Shown here piece by piece: positions 1-5,071 of a stretch of 5,181 nt of DNA. The DNA comes from Desulfurococcales archaeon (GTDB taxonomy: Archaea > Thermoproteota > Thermoprotei_A > Sulfolobales > Ignisphaeraceae). The translations under genes and the position numbers were made by a program. Each line of letters starts with the position of its first letter. Position 1 is the stretch's first letter. The notes under the pieces were generated by a model that saw only the letters and a program-made list of their open reading frames with translations, was not told the origin of the DNA and searched no databases. The stretch lies in contig JAMOOB010000499.1 of assembly GCA_027066265.1 (NCBI GenBank), positions 1 to 5,181 on the forward strand. Direction: 5' to 3'.

Positions 1-106
1 CACGCAGTATCACAACAAAGCAGTCTACTACGTATGATGAGGTATGGTTCAGGTGATTAATGCAGTATGTGGACAGACCTAGGTTACGGAACCAAGGTGA
101 GGAGGT
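1..106. other. Left-edge region without assignable gene
   Basis: No complete gene is visible. All three plus-strand frames are open from the window edge for only a short distance (stops at TGA 35-37, TGA 54-56 and TAA 58-60), so any of them could be the last 11 to 19 codons of an upstream gene; I cannot choose between them. ATGATGA at 34-40 matches the C-box consensus of archaeal C/D sRNAs, but no CTGA D box follows at a suitable distance, so no sRNA is called. The stretch from about 60 onward is presumably the leader or promoter region of the gene starting at 107; no convincing TATA box is seen. Confidence 0.4.
96..106 (+). promoter_or_regulatory. Strong Shine-Dalgarno site that fixes a TTG start
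   Basis: GGTGAGGAGGT lies directly ahead of TTG 107. It contains two segments complementary to the archaeal 16S rRNA 3' end, GGTGA (96-100, six bases from the start codon) and GGAGGT (101-106, too close to the start). The first has normal spacing, and the match is the best ribosome binding site in the window. It supports translation of the short reading frame that follows. Confidence 0.7.
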
Positions 107-301
107 TTGCTACCAATCATCGATCCAAACGAGATCGAGCAGAATCGTCTTCGTAGAGCAGCGACGGTAAGGGATCTGGAACGGTTTCTCTACGACGCGA
201 TCCCTATCCCAAGAAATGAAGAGTACGATATCGGCGACAATCGTAGGTCTGCATTCCACGTTTACCATATGCTTAAAGCGGTGGTCGCAGTAAACGGCTA
301 G
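107..301 (+). CDS. Small protein of unknown function (64 aa), upstream of the ClC gene
   Basis: I do not recognise this protein. It starts with TTG at 107, chosen because a strong GGTGAGGAGG ribosome binding site ends just before it, and stops with TAG. The product is soluble and highly charged, with no membrane segment, signal peptide or cysteine. Residues 9 to 30 form a likely amphipathic helix rich in Arg and Glu; a Pro-Ile-Pro turn (about 33-35) follows, then an acidic patch (EEYDIGD, 38-44) and a C-terminal segment with aromatic and His residues (FHVYHM, 50-55). The ClC gene begins 44 bases downstream on the same strand with its own GGTGAT site, so the two are probably one transcript. 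Whether the protein works with the transporter is unknown. An overlapping 77-codon minus-strand frame has no ribosome binding site and is taken as a shadow. It could also be the remnant of a longer gene. Confidence 0.55.
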   Translation: MLPIIDPNEIEQNRLRRAATVRDLERFLYDAIPIPRNEEYDIGDNRRSAFHVYHMLKAVVAVNG

Positions 302-326
302 GCAACTCCTCGCCATGTCAATTAGT

Positions 327-332
327 GGTGAT
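327..332 (+). promoter_or_regulatory. Ribosome binding site for the ClC gene
   Basis: GGTGAT matches the archaeal anti-Shine-Dalgarno sequence over six bases and lies 13 bases before TTG 346. This spacing is longer than usual. The ATG at 331-333 inside the motif cannot be the start because its frame closes at TAG 343-345. The alternative in-frame start is GTG 367, with no better site ahead of it. Confidence 0.45.
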
Positions 333-345
333 GGGTGTAGCATAG

Positions 346-1776
346 TTGTCGAGTAGAAGCAGCAACGTGCTTCGCATCGATGTGTACAGGGGGTTTGCTG
401 AATGCATTCAGAGGCTACGTTATTCGTTGAGGTATGGAGCGGTGTACTTTCGTAGATGGCTCGTTATAGGGATCATTGTAGGCGTGGTTTCGGGCGTAGC
501 AGCGCTAGCGTTTCACTACATGCTGGATCTCTTCACCGATCTATTCTTTGGATTGCTTCTACACACATCCATACCAAAACCTCGTGGAGAGGGAGGAACC
601 ACGTATTTCGTTCCCGGCGATAGGTACTGGTTGCTACCTCTCGCTACGGCTCTAGGCGGTGCGATGTCCGGGCTCATAGTCTACAGATTCGCTCCCGAAG
701 CGGAGGGACATGGTACGGATGCAGCTATACACGCCTTCCACTTCGGTGAAGGGAGGGTTAGACGTAGGGTAATCCTAGTGAAGATGATTGCGTCAGCCAT
801 AACGATAGGTTCCGGTGGATCGGCGGGGAGGGAAGGTCCAACAGCTCAGATAGCTGCTGGCGTAGGTTCGATGATAGCCGATCTCCTAAAGCTACCTACT
901 AGGGATAGAAGGATCGTGCTTGCTACCGGTATCGGTGCTGGTATAGGTGCGATATTCAAGGCTCCGATAGGTGGAGCTATACTAGCAGCTGAAATCCTTT
1001 ATCGGAGAGACATCGAAGCAGAGGTCCTCTACCCAGCACTAATAGCGTCTACCGTAAGCTACGTAATCTTCGGATCCGTAACCGGGTTCACACCCGTCTT
1101 CGGATACCATAGACTAGGATTCGATCCACTGTACCTACCATTCTTCGCAGTTCTAGGAATAGCATGCGGATTAGCTGCGATCCTGTACGTAGAGATCTTC
1201 TACGGTATCCATGCTCTGTTCAGCCGGGTTAGGCTGTGTAGATACCTGAAACCAGTCGTTGGAGGTCTCGTAACGGGTTTTATAGGTCTCGTATTTCCCG
1301 AAGTGTTGTCGACGAGCTATGGCTGGATCCAGATCCTTCTAGACGGTGAACTCGATGAGATCCATACCCATGGAATGCCGATCGCACTAGCGTTGATGTT
1401 GATAGCCATCCTCAAGATGGTGGCTACGGGTTTCTCGATCGGTTCCGGTGGTAGTGGTGGCGTGTTTGCGCCGGGCCTAACTGTAGGTGCTTTCATTGGT
1501 GCTGCGCTAGGCATAGTCTTCGCAAATCTCTTCCCTGCGATTATCCACGACGTGAGACCCTTTATCATAGTAGGCATGCTTAGTCTGTTCGGAGCAGCCG
1601 GTAAAGTACCGCTAGCCGTAACCTTGATGATCGCCGAGATGACCGGGAGCTACACTCTCCTACCCGGAATGATAGTGGCCGTCACCATAGCGTACATAGT
1701 CTCGGGCGAACACACGATATACAGATCGCAGGTAGGTACAAGACAAGAATCGCCAGCTCATAGAGAAGAATCCTAG
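346..1776 (+). CDS. ClC-family chloride channel / anion transporter (476 aa)
   Basis: Integral membrane protein of the ClC family, which forms homodimers with one anion pathway per subunit and works either as a channel or as an anion/proton antiporter. About 10 to 18 hydrophobic helices run from residue 38 to 455. Family motifs seen in order: GHGTD (121-125, in the place of GSGIP), GSGGSAGREGP (155-165) with the gating glutamate at Glu163, IFKAPIGG (203-210), Glu216 in the helix that follows, GSGGSGGVFAPG (366-377) with the anion-binding GVFAP at 372-376, EMTGSYTLLP (431-440), and Tyr459 at the place of the central-gate tyrosine. Aligned by eye to the E. coli protein, the internal proton glutamate (Glu203) is Ile217, and the anion-contacting Ser107 is His122. 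There are no CBS domains; the chain ends about 20 residues after the last helix. The TTG start is chosen from the GGTGAT site. Family assignment is firm; channel versus antiporter, and the ion carried, are not settled. Confidence 0.95.
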   Translation: MSSRSSNVLRIDVYRGFAECIQRLRYSLRYGAVYFRRWLVIGIIVGVVSGVAALAFHYMLDLFTDLFFGLLLHTSIPKPRGEGGTTYFVPGDRYWLLPLATALGGAMSGLIVYRFAPEAEGHGTDAAIHAFHFGEGRVRRRVILVKMIASAITIGSGGSAGREGPTAQIAAGVGSMIADLLKLPTRDRRIVLATGIGAGIGAIFKAPIGGAILAAEILYRRDIEAEVLYPALIASTVSYVIFGSVTGFTPVFGYHRLGFDPLYLPFFAVLGIACGLAAILYVEIFYGIHALFSRVRLCRYLKPVVGGLVTGFIGLVFPEVLSTSYGWIQILLDGELDEIHTHGMPIALALMLIAILKMVATGFSIGSGGSGGVFAPGLTVGAFIGAALGIVFANLFPAIIHDVRPFIIVGMLSLFGAAGKVPLAVTLMIAEMTGSYTLLPGMIVAVTIAYIVSGEHTIYRSQVGTRQESPAHREES

Positions 1777-2103
1777 ATCAAGTCGCGCGTCGAGGATAAT
1801 GGTTCGCGATAGAGATGCATATACGGAACCCTACGAACGACGCCGACCCGATCATCGACGTAGCTACGCCGCTACGCAATCAGCTTCGGCTCTATCTCGA
1901 CGCCATCGAGAGGTTTACGCTGAGCAGACGTAGCTCCTCGTCGAGAGGATGGTACAAAGCTTTCTTATCGCTTTAACGCTGTGCTACGCTTCATCGATAC
2001 GTTCAGCGAGGATCGTTTGGATACGCTTATCAACAGATGATTTGCTGAGAACCGTAGCTAGCCGCTTCGCTACTCTTCTTCGTAGCCCGTAGGAATCGAC
2101 TAG
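1777..2103. other. 327-base gap without a convincing gene
   Basis: This lies between the tail-to-tail ends of the ClC and hsp20 genes. Two weak coding possibilities exist. On the plus strand ATG 1815 to TAA 1976 encodes 53 residues with a plausible helix in the middle, but it has no Shine-Dalgarno site. On the minus strand the hsp20 frame stays open for 39 codons beyond its TAG (2103 down to 1987, closed by TAG at 1986-1984) but has no ATG, GTG or TTG. GTAGCTACG-like words recur (1859-1867, 2053-2060, 2101-2107). TCCTC-GTCGA-GAGGA (1935-1949) could form a small hairpin, and the T-rich stretch 1961-1974 could serve as a terminator for the ClC transcript. No tRNA T-arm or C/D-box pair is seen. 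Confidence 0.4.
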
Positions 2104-2502
2104 CTACTCTACGGAGATTTTCCTACCGCTAACCTTCTTCCTAGCCTCGATCACCAGGATCCCGTTGACGTACCTAGCTCTAGCGCTATCCACGTCTATG
2201 GGATCCCTTAGCTCGATCCTAACCCTGTACTCCTTCGGTAGATGAGGTGCATCTACGGCGTTCCTAGCCTTGACGAAGATCTTGGTCGTCTCGACGAAGA
2301 GCTCGATGCTATCCTTCTCAGCTCCCGGAATCTCGACGTAGATACGGTACGTATCGTCGTCTTCGTAGACGTAGTACCTTCTCCACGGAACGATGCTCGT
2401 CACAGCCTTAACGCTACGCTCAACTAGATCCTCGATAGCGTTGCTTACCGCGATGATTACCCGCTCAACGTCTCGGAATGGATCCCTACGCTCCCGATCC
2501 AT
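2104..2502 (-). CDS. Small heat-shock protein, Hsp20 / alpha-crystallin family (132 aa)
   Basis: ATP-independent cytoplasmic chaperone that holds unfolding proteins in large oligomers until they are refolded or degraded. The N-terminal 40 residues are a charged amphipathic arm, typical of this variable region. The alpha-crystallin domain covers about 44 to 124: its first strands include YRIYVEIPGAEKDSIEL (52-68), and the family signature A-x-x-x-N-G-I-L is at Ala109 to Leu116. The C-terminal I-x-V motif (Ile129, Val131) docks into the neighbouring subunit in known oligomers; the chain ends one residue later, so the gene is complete. The length is slightly below the usual 140 to 165 for archaeal members. 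The ATG start follows a GAGGGTT-like sequence at modest spacing. The gene diverges from the moaE-like gene across 83 bases that hold a TATA element and a 12-bp palindrome, which suggest regulated, perhaps heat-responsive, transcription. Confidence 0.93.
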   Translation of the reverse strand: MDRERRDPFRDVERVIIAVSNAIEDLVERSVKAVTSIVPWRRYYVYEDDDTYRIYVEIPGAEKDSIELFVETTKIFVKARNAVDAPHLPKEYRVRIELRDPIDVDSARARYVNGILVIEARKKVSGRKISVE

Positions 2503-2517
2503 AGCCCAACCCTCTCG

Positions 2518-2529
2518 TTCGGGCCCGAA
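2518..2529. promoter_or_regulatory. Perfect 12-bp palindrome TTCGGGCCCGAA, operator-like
   Basis: The sequence equals its own reverse complement over 12 bases. It lies 16 to 27 bases ahead of the hsp20 start codon and covers the transcription start expected about 25 bp from the TATA element at 2549-2556. A dimeric repressor bound there would block hsp20 transcription. No regulator gene is in the window, and in RNA the same sequence could only form a weak hairpin because it has no loop. Function is inferred from position and symmetry. Confidence 0.4.
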
Positions 2530-2546
2530 AGGTGTCTAGGTACCGA

Positions 2547-2556
2547 GGTTAATATG
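2547..2556. promoter_or_regulatory. TATA-like element between divergent hsp20 and moaE-like genes
   Basis: GGTTAATATG on the plus strand reads CATATTAACC on the minus strand. It is the only AT-rich element in the 83-base divergent intergenic region. Counting about 25 bp outward places transcript starts near 2527 for hsp20 and near 2578 for the moaE-like gene, giving leaders of about 25 and 8 bases. TATA boxes are nearly symmetric, so one TBP site could serve both directions; a flanking BRE would set the preference, and neither side has a strong one. Confidence 0.5.
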
Positions 2557-2585
2557 CTCTACAACGAGGCTGCATAGGGTGCGCC

Positions 2586-2975
2586 GTGGCTCGCCTACTC
2601 GTAGTTCGAAACCTAGATCCACGAACGTTCCTCGAAGAGATCGCTGAGCGTTGTCGTAGCGATCCGGAGTGCGGTTCCATCCAGCTTTACCTAGGCATCG
2701 TGAAGAGGATCCGAGAAGGGATGCACGTGGAGAAGCTCTTGGTTGAACCACGTAGCGAGGATCTCGAGTACCTACGGCGTTTCGTTGAGGAGAACTGTCT
2801 AGGAATCGACTGCGTGACCGTGGTTAGGGAGGGAGAGCTAGCTCCTGGAGAACCACTGTTGCTCATAGCGATAGCTGCTCGTACGCGTCGAGAAGCTCTC
2901 GAATCCTTGGCTCGGATCCTCGAAGAGATGAAGAGGGTCATGGCTGGGTGGAAGAGGGAGTTCGTATCGATGTAG
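2586..2975 (+). CDS. moaE: MoaE-like molybdopterin synthase catalytic subunit (129 aa)
   Basis: MoaE pairs with the sulfur carrier MoaD to insert two sulfurs into precursor Z (cPMP), giving molybdopterin, the ligand for Mo or, in many hyperthermophiles, W. Family features: GSIQLYLGIVK (30-40) matches the GAxVxFxGxVR strand; VREGELAPGE (80-89) matches the HRxGxLxxGD turn; AARTRREAL (98-104 region) matches the SAHRxxAF helix start; and MKRVMAGWKRE (115-125) matches the LKxxxPxWKRE active-site end. Lys116 and Lys123 are seven apart, like the catalytic Lys119 and Lys126 of E. coli MoaE. The usual pterin-contacting residues are changed: Arg39 is Lys40, His103 is Thr100, and the His of the HR turn is missing. 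The protein ends right after the WKRE motif, about 20 residues shorter than E. coli MoaE. GTG is preceded by AGGGTG (2576-2581). No MoaD gene is nearby. The family call is good; substrate use is inferred. Confidence 0.8.
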   Translation: MARLLVVRNLDPRTFLEEIAERCRSDPECGSIQLYLGIVKRIREGMHVEKLLVEPRSEDLEYLRRFVEENCLGIDCVTVVREGELAPGEPLLLIAIAARTRREALESLARILEEMKRVMAGWKREFVSM

Positions 2976-3003
2976 ATCCTAGACGCCGGATCGTGGTTGG
3001 TCA

Positions 3004-3060
3004 CGGTTTCGATACGGTTCGTGTTCGTTGAGCACCTAACATTAGAACACTCTAAAACCG
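3004..3060. promoter_or_regulatory. Promoter region of the PEP carboxylase gene with inverted and direct repeats
   Basis: TCTAAAA (3051-3057) is the best TATA candidate; a start about 25 bp on, near 3080, leaves roughly ten bases before GTG 3091, so the transcript would be almost leaderless, which fits the lack of a Shine-Dalgarno site. GTGTTC (3021-3026) and GAACAC (3045-3050) are a perfect 6-bp inverted repeat with an 18-base spacer, directly abutting the TATA candidate. Outside it, CGGTT (3015-3019) and AACCG (3056-3060) are also complementary. ACGGTTTCG (3003-3011) and ACGGTTCG (3014-3021) form a near-direct repeat. The symmetry suggests a binding site for a dimeric regulator; this is inferred. 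Confidence 0.4.
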
Positions 3061-3090
3061 GGGGTTCGAGGCTTACGCATCTGGGTTTCG

Positions 3091-4527
3091 GTGAGCTGTC
3101 GAGCTGTACCCGTGCTGATGGCTACGCAGCACCCGGATTCTACGAGGTACGTCCCTGCTTCGGAGGAGGTGGAGGATGCGATCAATGCTTTCTCTAGGTA
3201 TCTATGCGATGAGGTTATGGTTGACTACGAAGGTAAGCTAACGCCTTACCACCAACCCGAGTGGATCGTTGAGCGATGCCGTGCTCTCGGGATAGATCTG
3301 GGGTACCGTAGGCTGATCACCGTTAGGATACCCAACGATAGGCTCGAAGACGTGTCTCGACACATGCATTCGCTGCTAACCGTGTTCCTAACCAATGCAC
3401 GTGCTGCTAGGCTAGGGTTACCACCACCGATATGCTACGTAGTGCTACCAATGTTCGAGAACCCTCTCCACGCATCTTCGATCCAGCGACGATTGATCAA
3501 GCTACAGATGGTTGTCGAGGAAGAGGTTGGGGTTAGGATAGCTACGACACCCACCGTCATCCCGTTGCTCGAGGATACCTCTAGGCATCTTCGTGCGGGT
3601 GCGATAGCGGAAGCGTTCAGGGTTTCGCTGATCAAGAACGTTGGTATGCACGTAGAGGAGATGAGGATCTTCCTAGGGAAGAGCGATGCAGCTCTAGAGA
3701 GCGGTCATCTAGCCAGCACGGTGTCGATGGCGGTAGCACTCAGCTCCTTATCGAGGTGGAGCGAAGAGGAGGGGATCGCTGTGTACCCCATTCTAGGCGT
3801 TGGCAAACCACCGTTCCGAGGATTCCTAGAACCACGGTACGTAGATCTATGGGTATCGACGTGGAGCGGCTACCGAACCGTTACGATACAGAGCGCTCTT
3901 CGCTACGATACTCCCTACGATCTCTACCTCGAAACCGTGCAGAAGCTAATCGATGGTTCTAGACGTAGAGCAACGGTGCTGGACATAGATCTGGAGAAGA
4001 AGCTTCGTGAAACCGTTGCTAGGTGTAGAGAGATCTACAGAGCTAGGCTAGGACTGGTTATCGACGTTGTTAGAACGATCGCGGCGAACATGCCTAGAAC
4101 ACGCGATAGGTTACCACCAACGAGCTACGGTCGTGGCGAAGGTCTTCCCAGAGCCATTACCTTCACGGCAACGTGCTACACCGTAGGGATCCCACCCACG
4201 ATCCTAGACCTAGAAGCTCTATCGAAGGAGTGGAGAATCGTTAGCGAACTACCTCATCTCGAGTACTTGGTGCAGAGCTACCGCTACGACATGTCGTACC
4301 TCAGCGAAGAGATAGCATCGCTATGGATACCGCGAGACACGGTTGCGAAGCTCGTAGAGGTAGTCAAGCACGTTGGTCGAGAGCTAGGGTTGGAACCATC
4401 CATGGGTGTAGAGGAGGAGTACTGGAAGGTCTTGAGGAAGGCTTGGGAAGCACTCGAAAACGGTAGAGTGGAGGAGTTCCGATCGCTAGTACTCGAAGCA
4501 GCGAAGATCCGTGGATACCTAGGCTAG
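3091..4527 (+). CDS. ppcA: Archaeal-type phosphoenolpyruvate carboxylase (478 aa)
   Basis: Carboxylates phosphoenolpyruvate with bicarbonate to oxaloacetate and phosphate, feeding the citric acid cycle or the autotrophic carbon cycle of crenarchaea. It belongs to the short archaeal class, not the 900-residue bacterial/plant class. Hallmarks: ATQHPD (11-16), VDYEGKLTPYHQ (44-55), IPLLED (157-162), MRIFLGKSDAAL (191-202), GVGKPPFRG (236-244), TIQSALRYDTP (265-275) and GRGEGLPRAITFTATCYTVG (337-356). The length is a little below the usual 490 to 530. The GTG start is preferred over ATG 3118 because VPVLMATQHPD lines up with the IPRTMSTQHPD N-terminus of Sulfolobus homologues, and because the TATA candidate would start the transcript just before 3091. 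It has no Shine-Dalgarno site. Transcription is monocistronic from its own promoter, and the gene converges with the membrane protein gene that follows. Aspartate inhibition is common in the family but cannot be read from the sequence. Confidence 0.95.
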   Translation: MSCRAVPVLMATQHPDSTRYVPASEEVEDAINAFSRYLCDEVMVDYEGKLTPYHQPEWIVERCRALGIDLGYRRLITVRIPNDRLEDVSRHMHSLLTVFLTNARAARLGLPPPICYVVLPMFENPLHASSIQRRLIKLQMVVEEEVGVRIATTPTVIPLLEDTSRHLRAGAIAEAFRVSLIKNVGMHVEEMRIFLGKSDAALESGHLASTVSMAVALSSLSRWSEEEGIAVYPILGVGKPPFRGFLEPRYVDLWVSTWSGYRTVTIQSALRYDTPYDLYLETVQKLIDGSRRRATVLDIDLEKKLRETVARCREIYRARLGLVIDVVRTIAANMPRTRDRLPPTSYGRGEGLPRAITFTATCYTVGIPPTILDLEALSKEWRIVSELPHLEYLVQSYRYDMSYLSEEIASLWIPRDTVAKLVEVVKHVGRELGLEPSMGVEEEYWKVLRKAWEALENGRVEEFRSLVLEAAKIRGYLG

Positions 4528-4544
4528 TTCCTTAGAATCCATAG

Positions 4545-4886
4545 CTACTTCCTCGAAGCTACGATCCCTCTCACCAAACCACCGATTGCCGATAGGATCG
4601 CTACCGCGAAACACGTCGTTAGACCACCGATGAGATCCGCGAAGAACCCTATCAAAGATCCTAGAGGACCAGCAATCAATCCTCCGAACAGTGATAGAGC
4701 TATCGCTAGGAGGAAAGCACTCATCGAACCACCTAGGAAACCCGCCAAGAATCCTCTACCAGCACCACCACCAGCTACGTAACCACCTACGAACCCAGCT
4801 ATCAGTGATCCGAAGGGGTAGAACCATCCTAGGCATAGGTTCAGTACGAATGCGATGAAAGCACCTAGAAGGATCCCCATACCCAT
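4545..4886 (-). CDS. Small Gly-rich membrane protein, DUF5518-like (113 aa)
   Basis: Function unknown. Nearly the whole chain is hydrophobic with about four membrane segments (roughly 4-22, 26-42, 46-70 and 75-108) joined by glycine-rich turns; GGYVAGGGAGRGFLAGFLGG (34-53) and IAGPLGSLIG (71-80) give the Gly-x-x-x-Gly packing of tightly apposed helices. The pattern of a first helix, a PFG turn and a G-G-x-x-A-G-rich second segment resembles the archaeal DUF5518 family. The only charged cluster is RK at the C-terminal end. Two starts are possible: ATG at 4886 or ATG at 4880, the latter with GGCGATGGG just ahead; the longer is listed. The gene converges with the PEP carboxylase gene with 17 bases between the two stop codons, so overlapping 3' ends of transcripts are likely. 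The call of a real membrane protein is secure; the family name is from pattern recognition. Confidence 0.75.
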   Translation of the reverse strand: MGMGILLGAFIAFVLNLCLGWFYPFGSLIAGFVGGYVAGGGAGRGFLAGFLGGSMSAFLLAIALSLFGGLIAGPLGSLIGFFADLIGGLTTCFAVAILSAIGGLVRGIVASRK

Positions 4887-5031
4887 CGCCTAGCGGTAGA
4901 TGCGGTGCAAACAGCCATAGGTTGCAGTAGTGCAATGCTTAGAAGTGTACGTGGAGAACGTGTTCGTTAGGTAGCGATATCTATGTCAACTCGTCGACTC
5001 CGTTGCTGGATATAGATAGAGTCGAATACCC
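4887..5031. other. Divergent intergenic region between the membrane protein gene and the right-end gene
   Basis: No gene is seen here. On the minus strand, TTCTAA (plus coordinates 4939-4944) could be the TATA box of the membrane protein gene, putting its start near 4915 with a leader of about 28 bases. TTGCA-GTAG-TGCAA (4922-4935) is a perfect 5-bp inverted repeat between that element and the expected start. TATCTA (4978-4983) and TAGATA (5013-5018) form a further weak inverted pair. No tRNA or box C/D RNA pattern was found. Confidence 0.35.
4994..5025. repeat. Inverted repeat TCGACTC-N18-GAGTCGA, operator-like
   Basis: Seven bases at 4994-5000 are the perfect reverse complement of 5019-5025, with an 18-base spacer; the arm centres are 25 bp apart, a little over two helical turns. 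The right arm ends six bases before the TATA box at 5032-5038. At that position the repeat covers or abuts the BRE and would not be transcribed from the promoter, so a protein-binding role is more likely than an RNA hairpin. The function is inferred. Confidence 0.45.
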
Positions 5032-5038
5032 TTTATAT
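5032..5038 (+). promoter_or_regulatory. TATA box of the right-end gene
   Basis: TTTATAT is a near-consensus crenarchaeal TATA box, the clearest in the window. Transcription is expected to start about 25 bp downstream, near 5060, some 12 bases before GTG 5072. GGGG at 5061-5064 is the only purine-rich stretch that could help ribosome binding. Confidence 0.65.
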
Positions 5039-5071
5039 CCCTCTCAAAAGATCGGTGTTCGGGGCGTATCC

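Noticed and set aside
34..60. C-box match ATGATGA (34-40) and a C'-like GTGATTA (53-59), suggesting a C/D box sRNA
   Set aside because: No CTGA D or D' box is present at the required distances.
110..343. 77-codon minus-strand reading frame opposite the 64-residue gene
   Set aside because: No ribosome binding site precedes its start, whereas the plus-strand frame has a very strong one; it is read as an antisense shadow.
1317..1577. 86-codon minus-strand frame inside the ClC gene
   Set aside because: It is opposite conserved ClC motifs (GSGGSGGVFAPG) and has a low-complexity Pro/Ser/Ala composition typical of an antisense shadow.
2242..2427. Plus-strand 61-codon frame inside the hsp20 region
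   Set aside because: It lies antisense to the alpha-crystallin domain, which has all its signature motifs.
2687..3004. 105-codon minus-strand frame over the moaE-like gene, and the 71-codon one at 2536-2751
   Set aside because: The plus-strand frame has clear MoaE motifs; the minus-strand products are Ser/Arg-rich and match no family pattern.
3060..3075. GGGTTCGAGGC resembling a tRNA T-loop
   Set aside because: The flanking bases do not form a 5-bp T stem and no acceptor, D or anticodon arms can be placed around it.
2997..3197. 66-codon plus-strand frame spanning the PEP carboxylase promoter and start
   Set aside because: It overlaps the well-supported start of PEP carboxylase in another frame and has no ribosome binding site.
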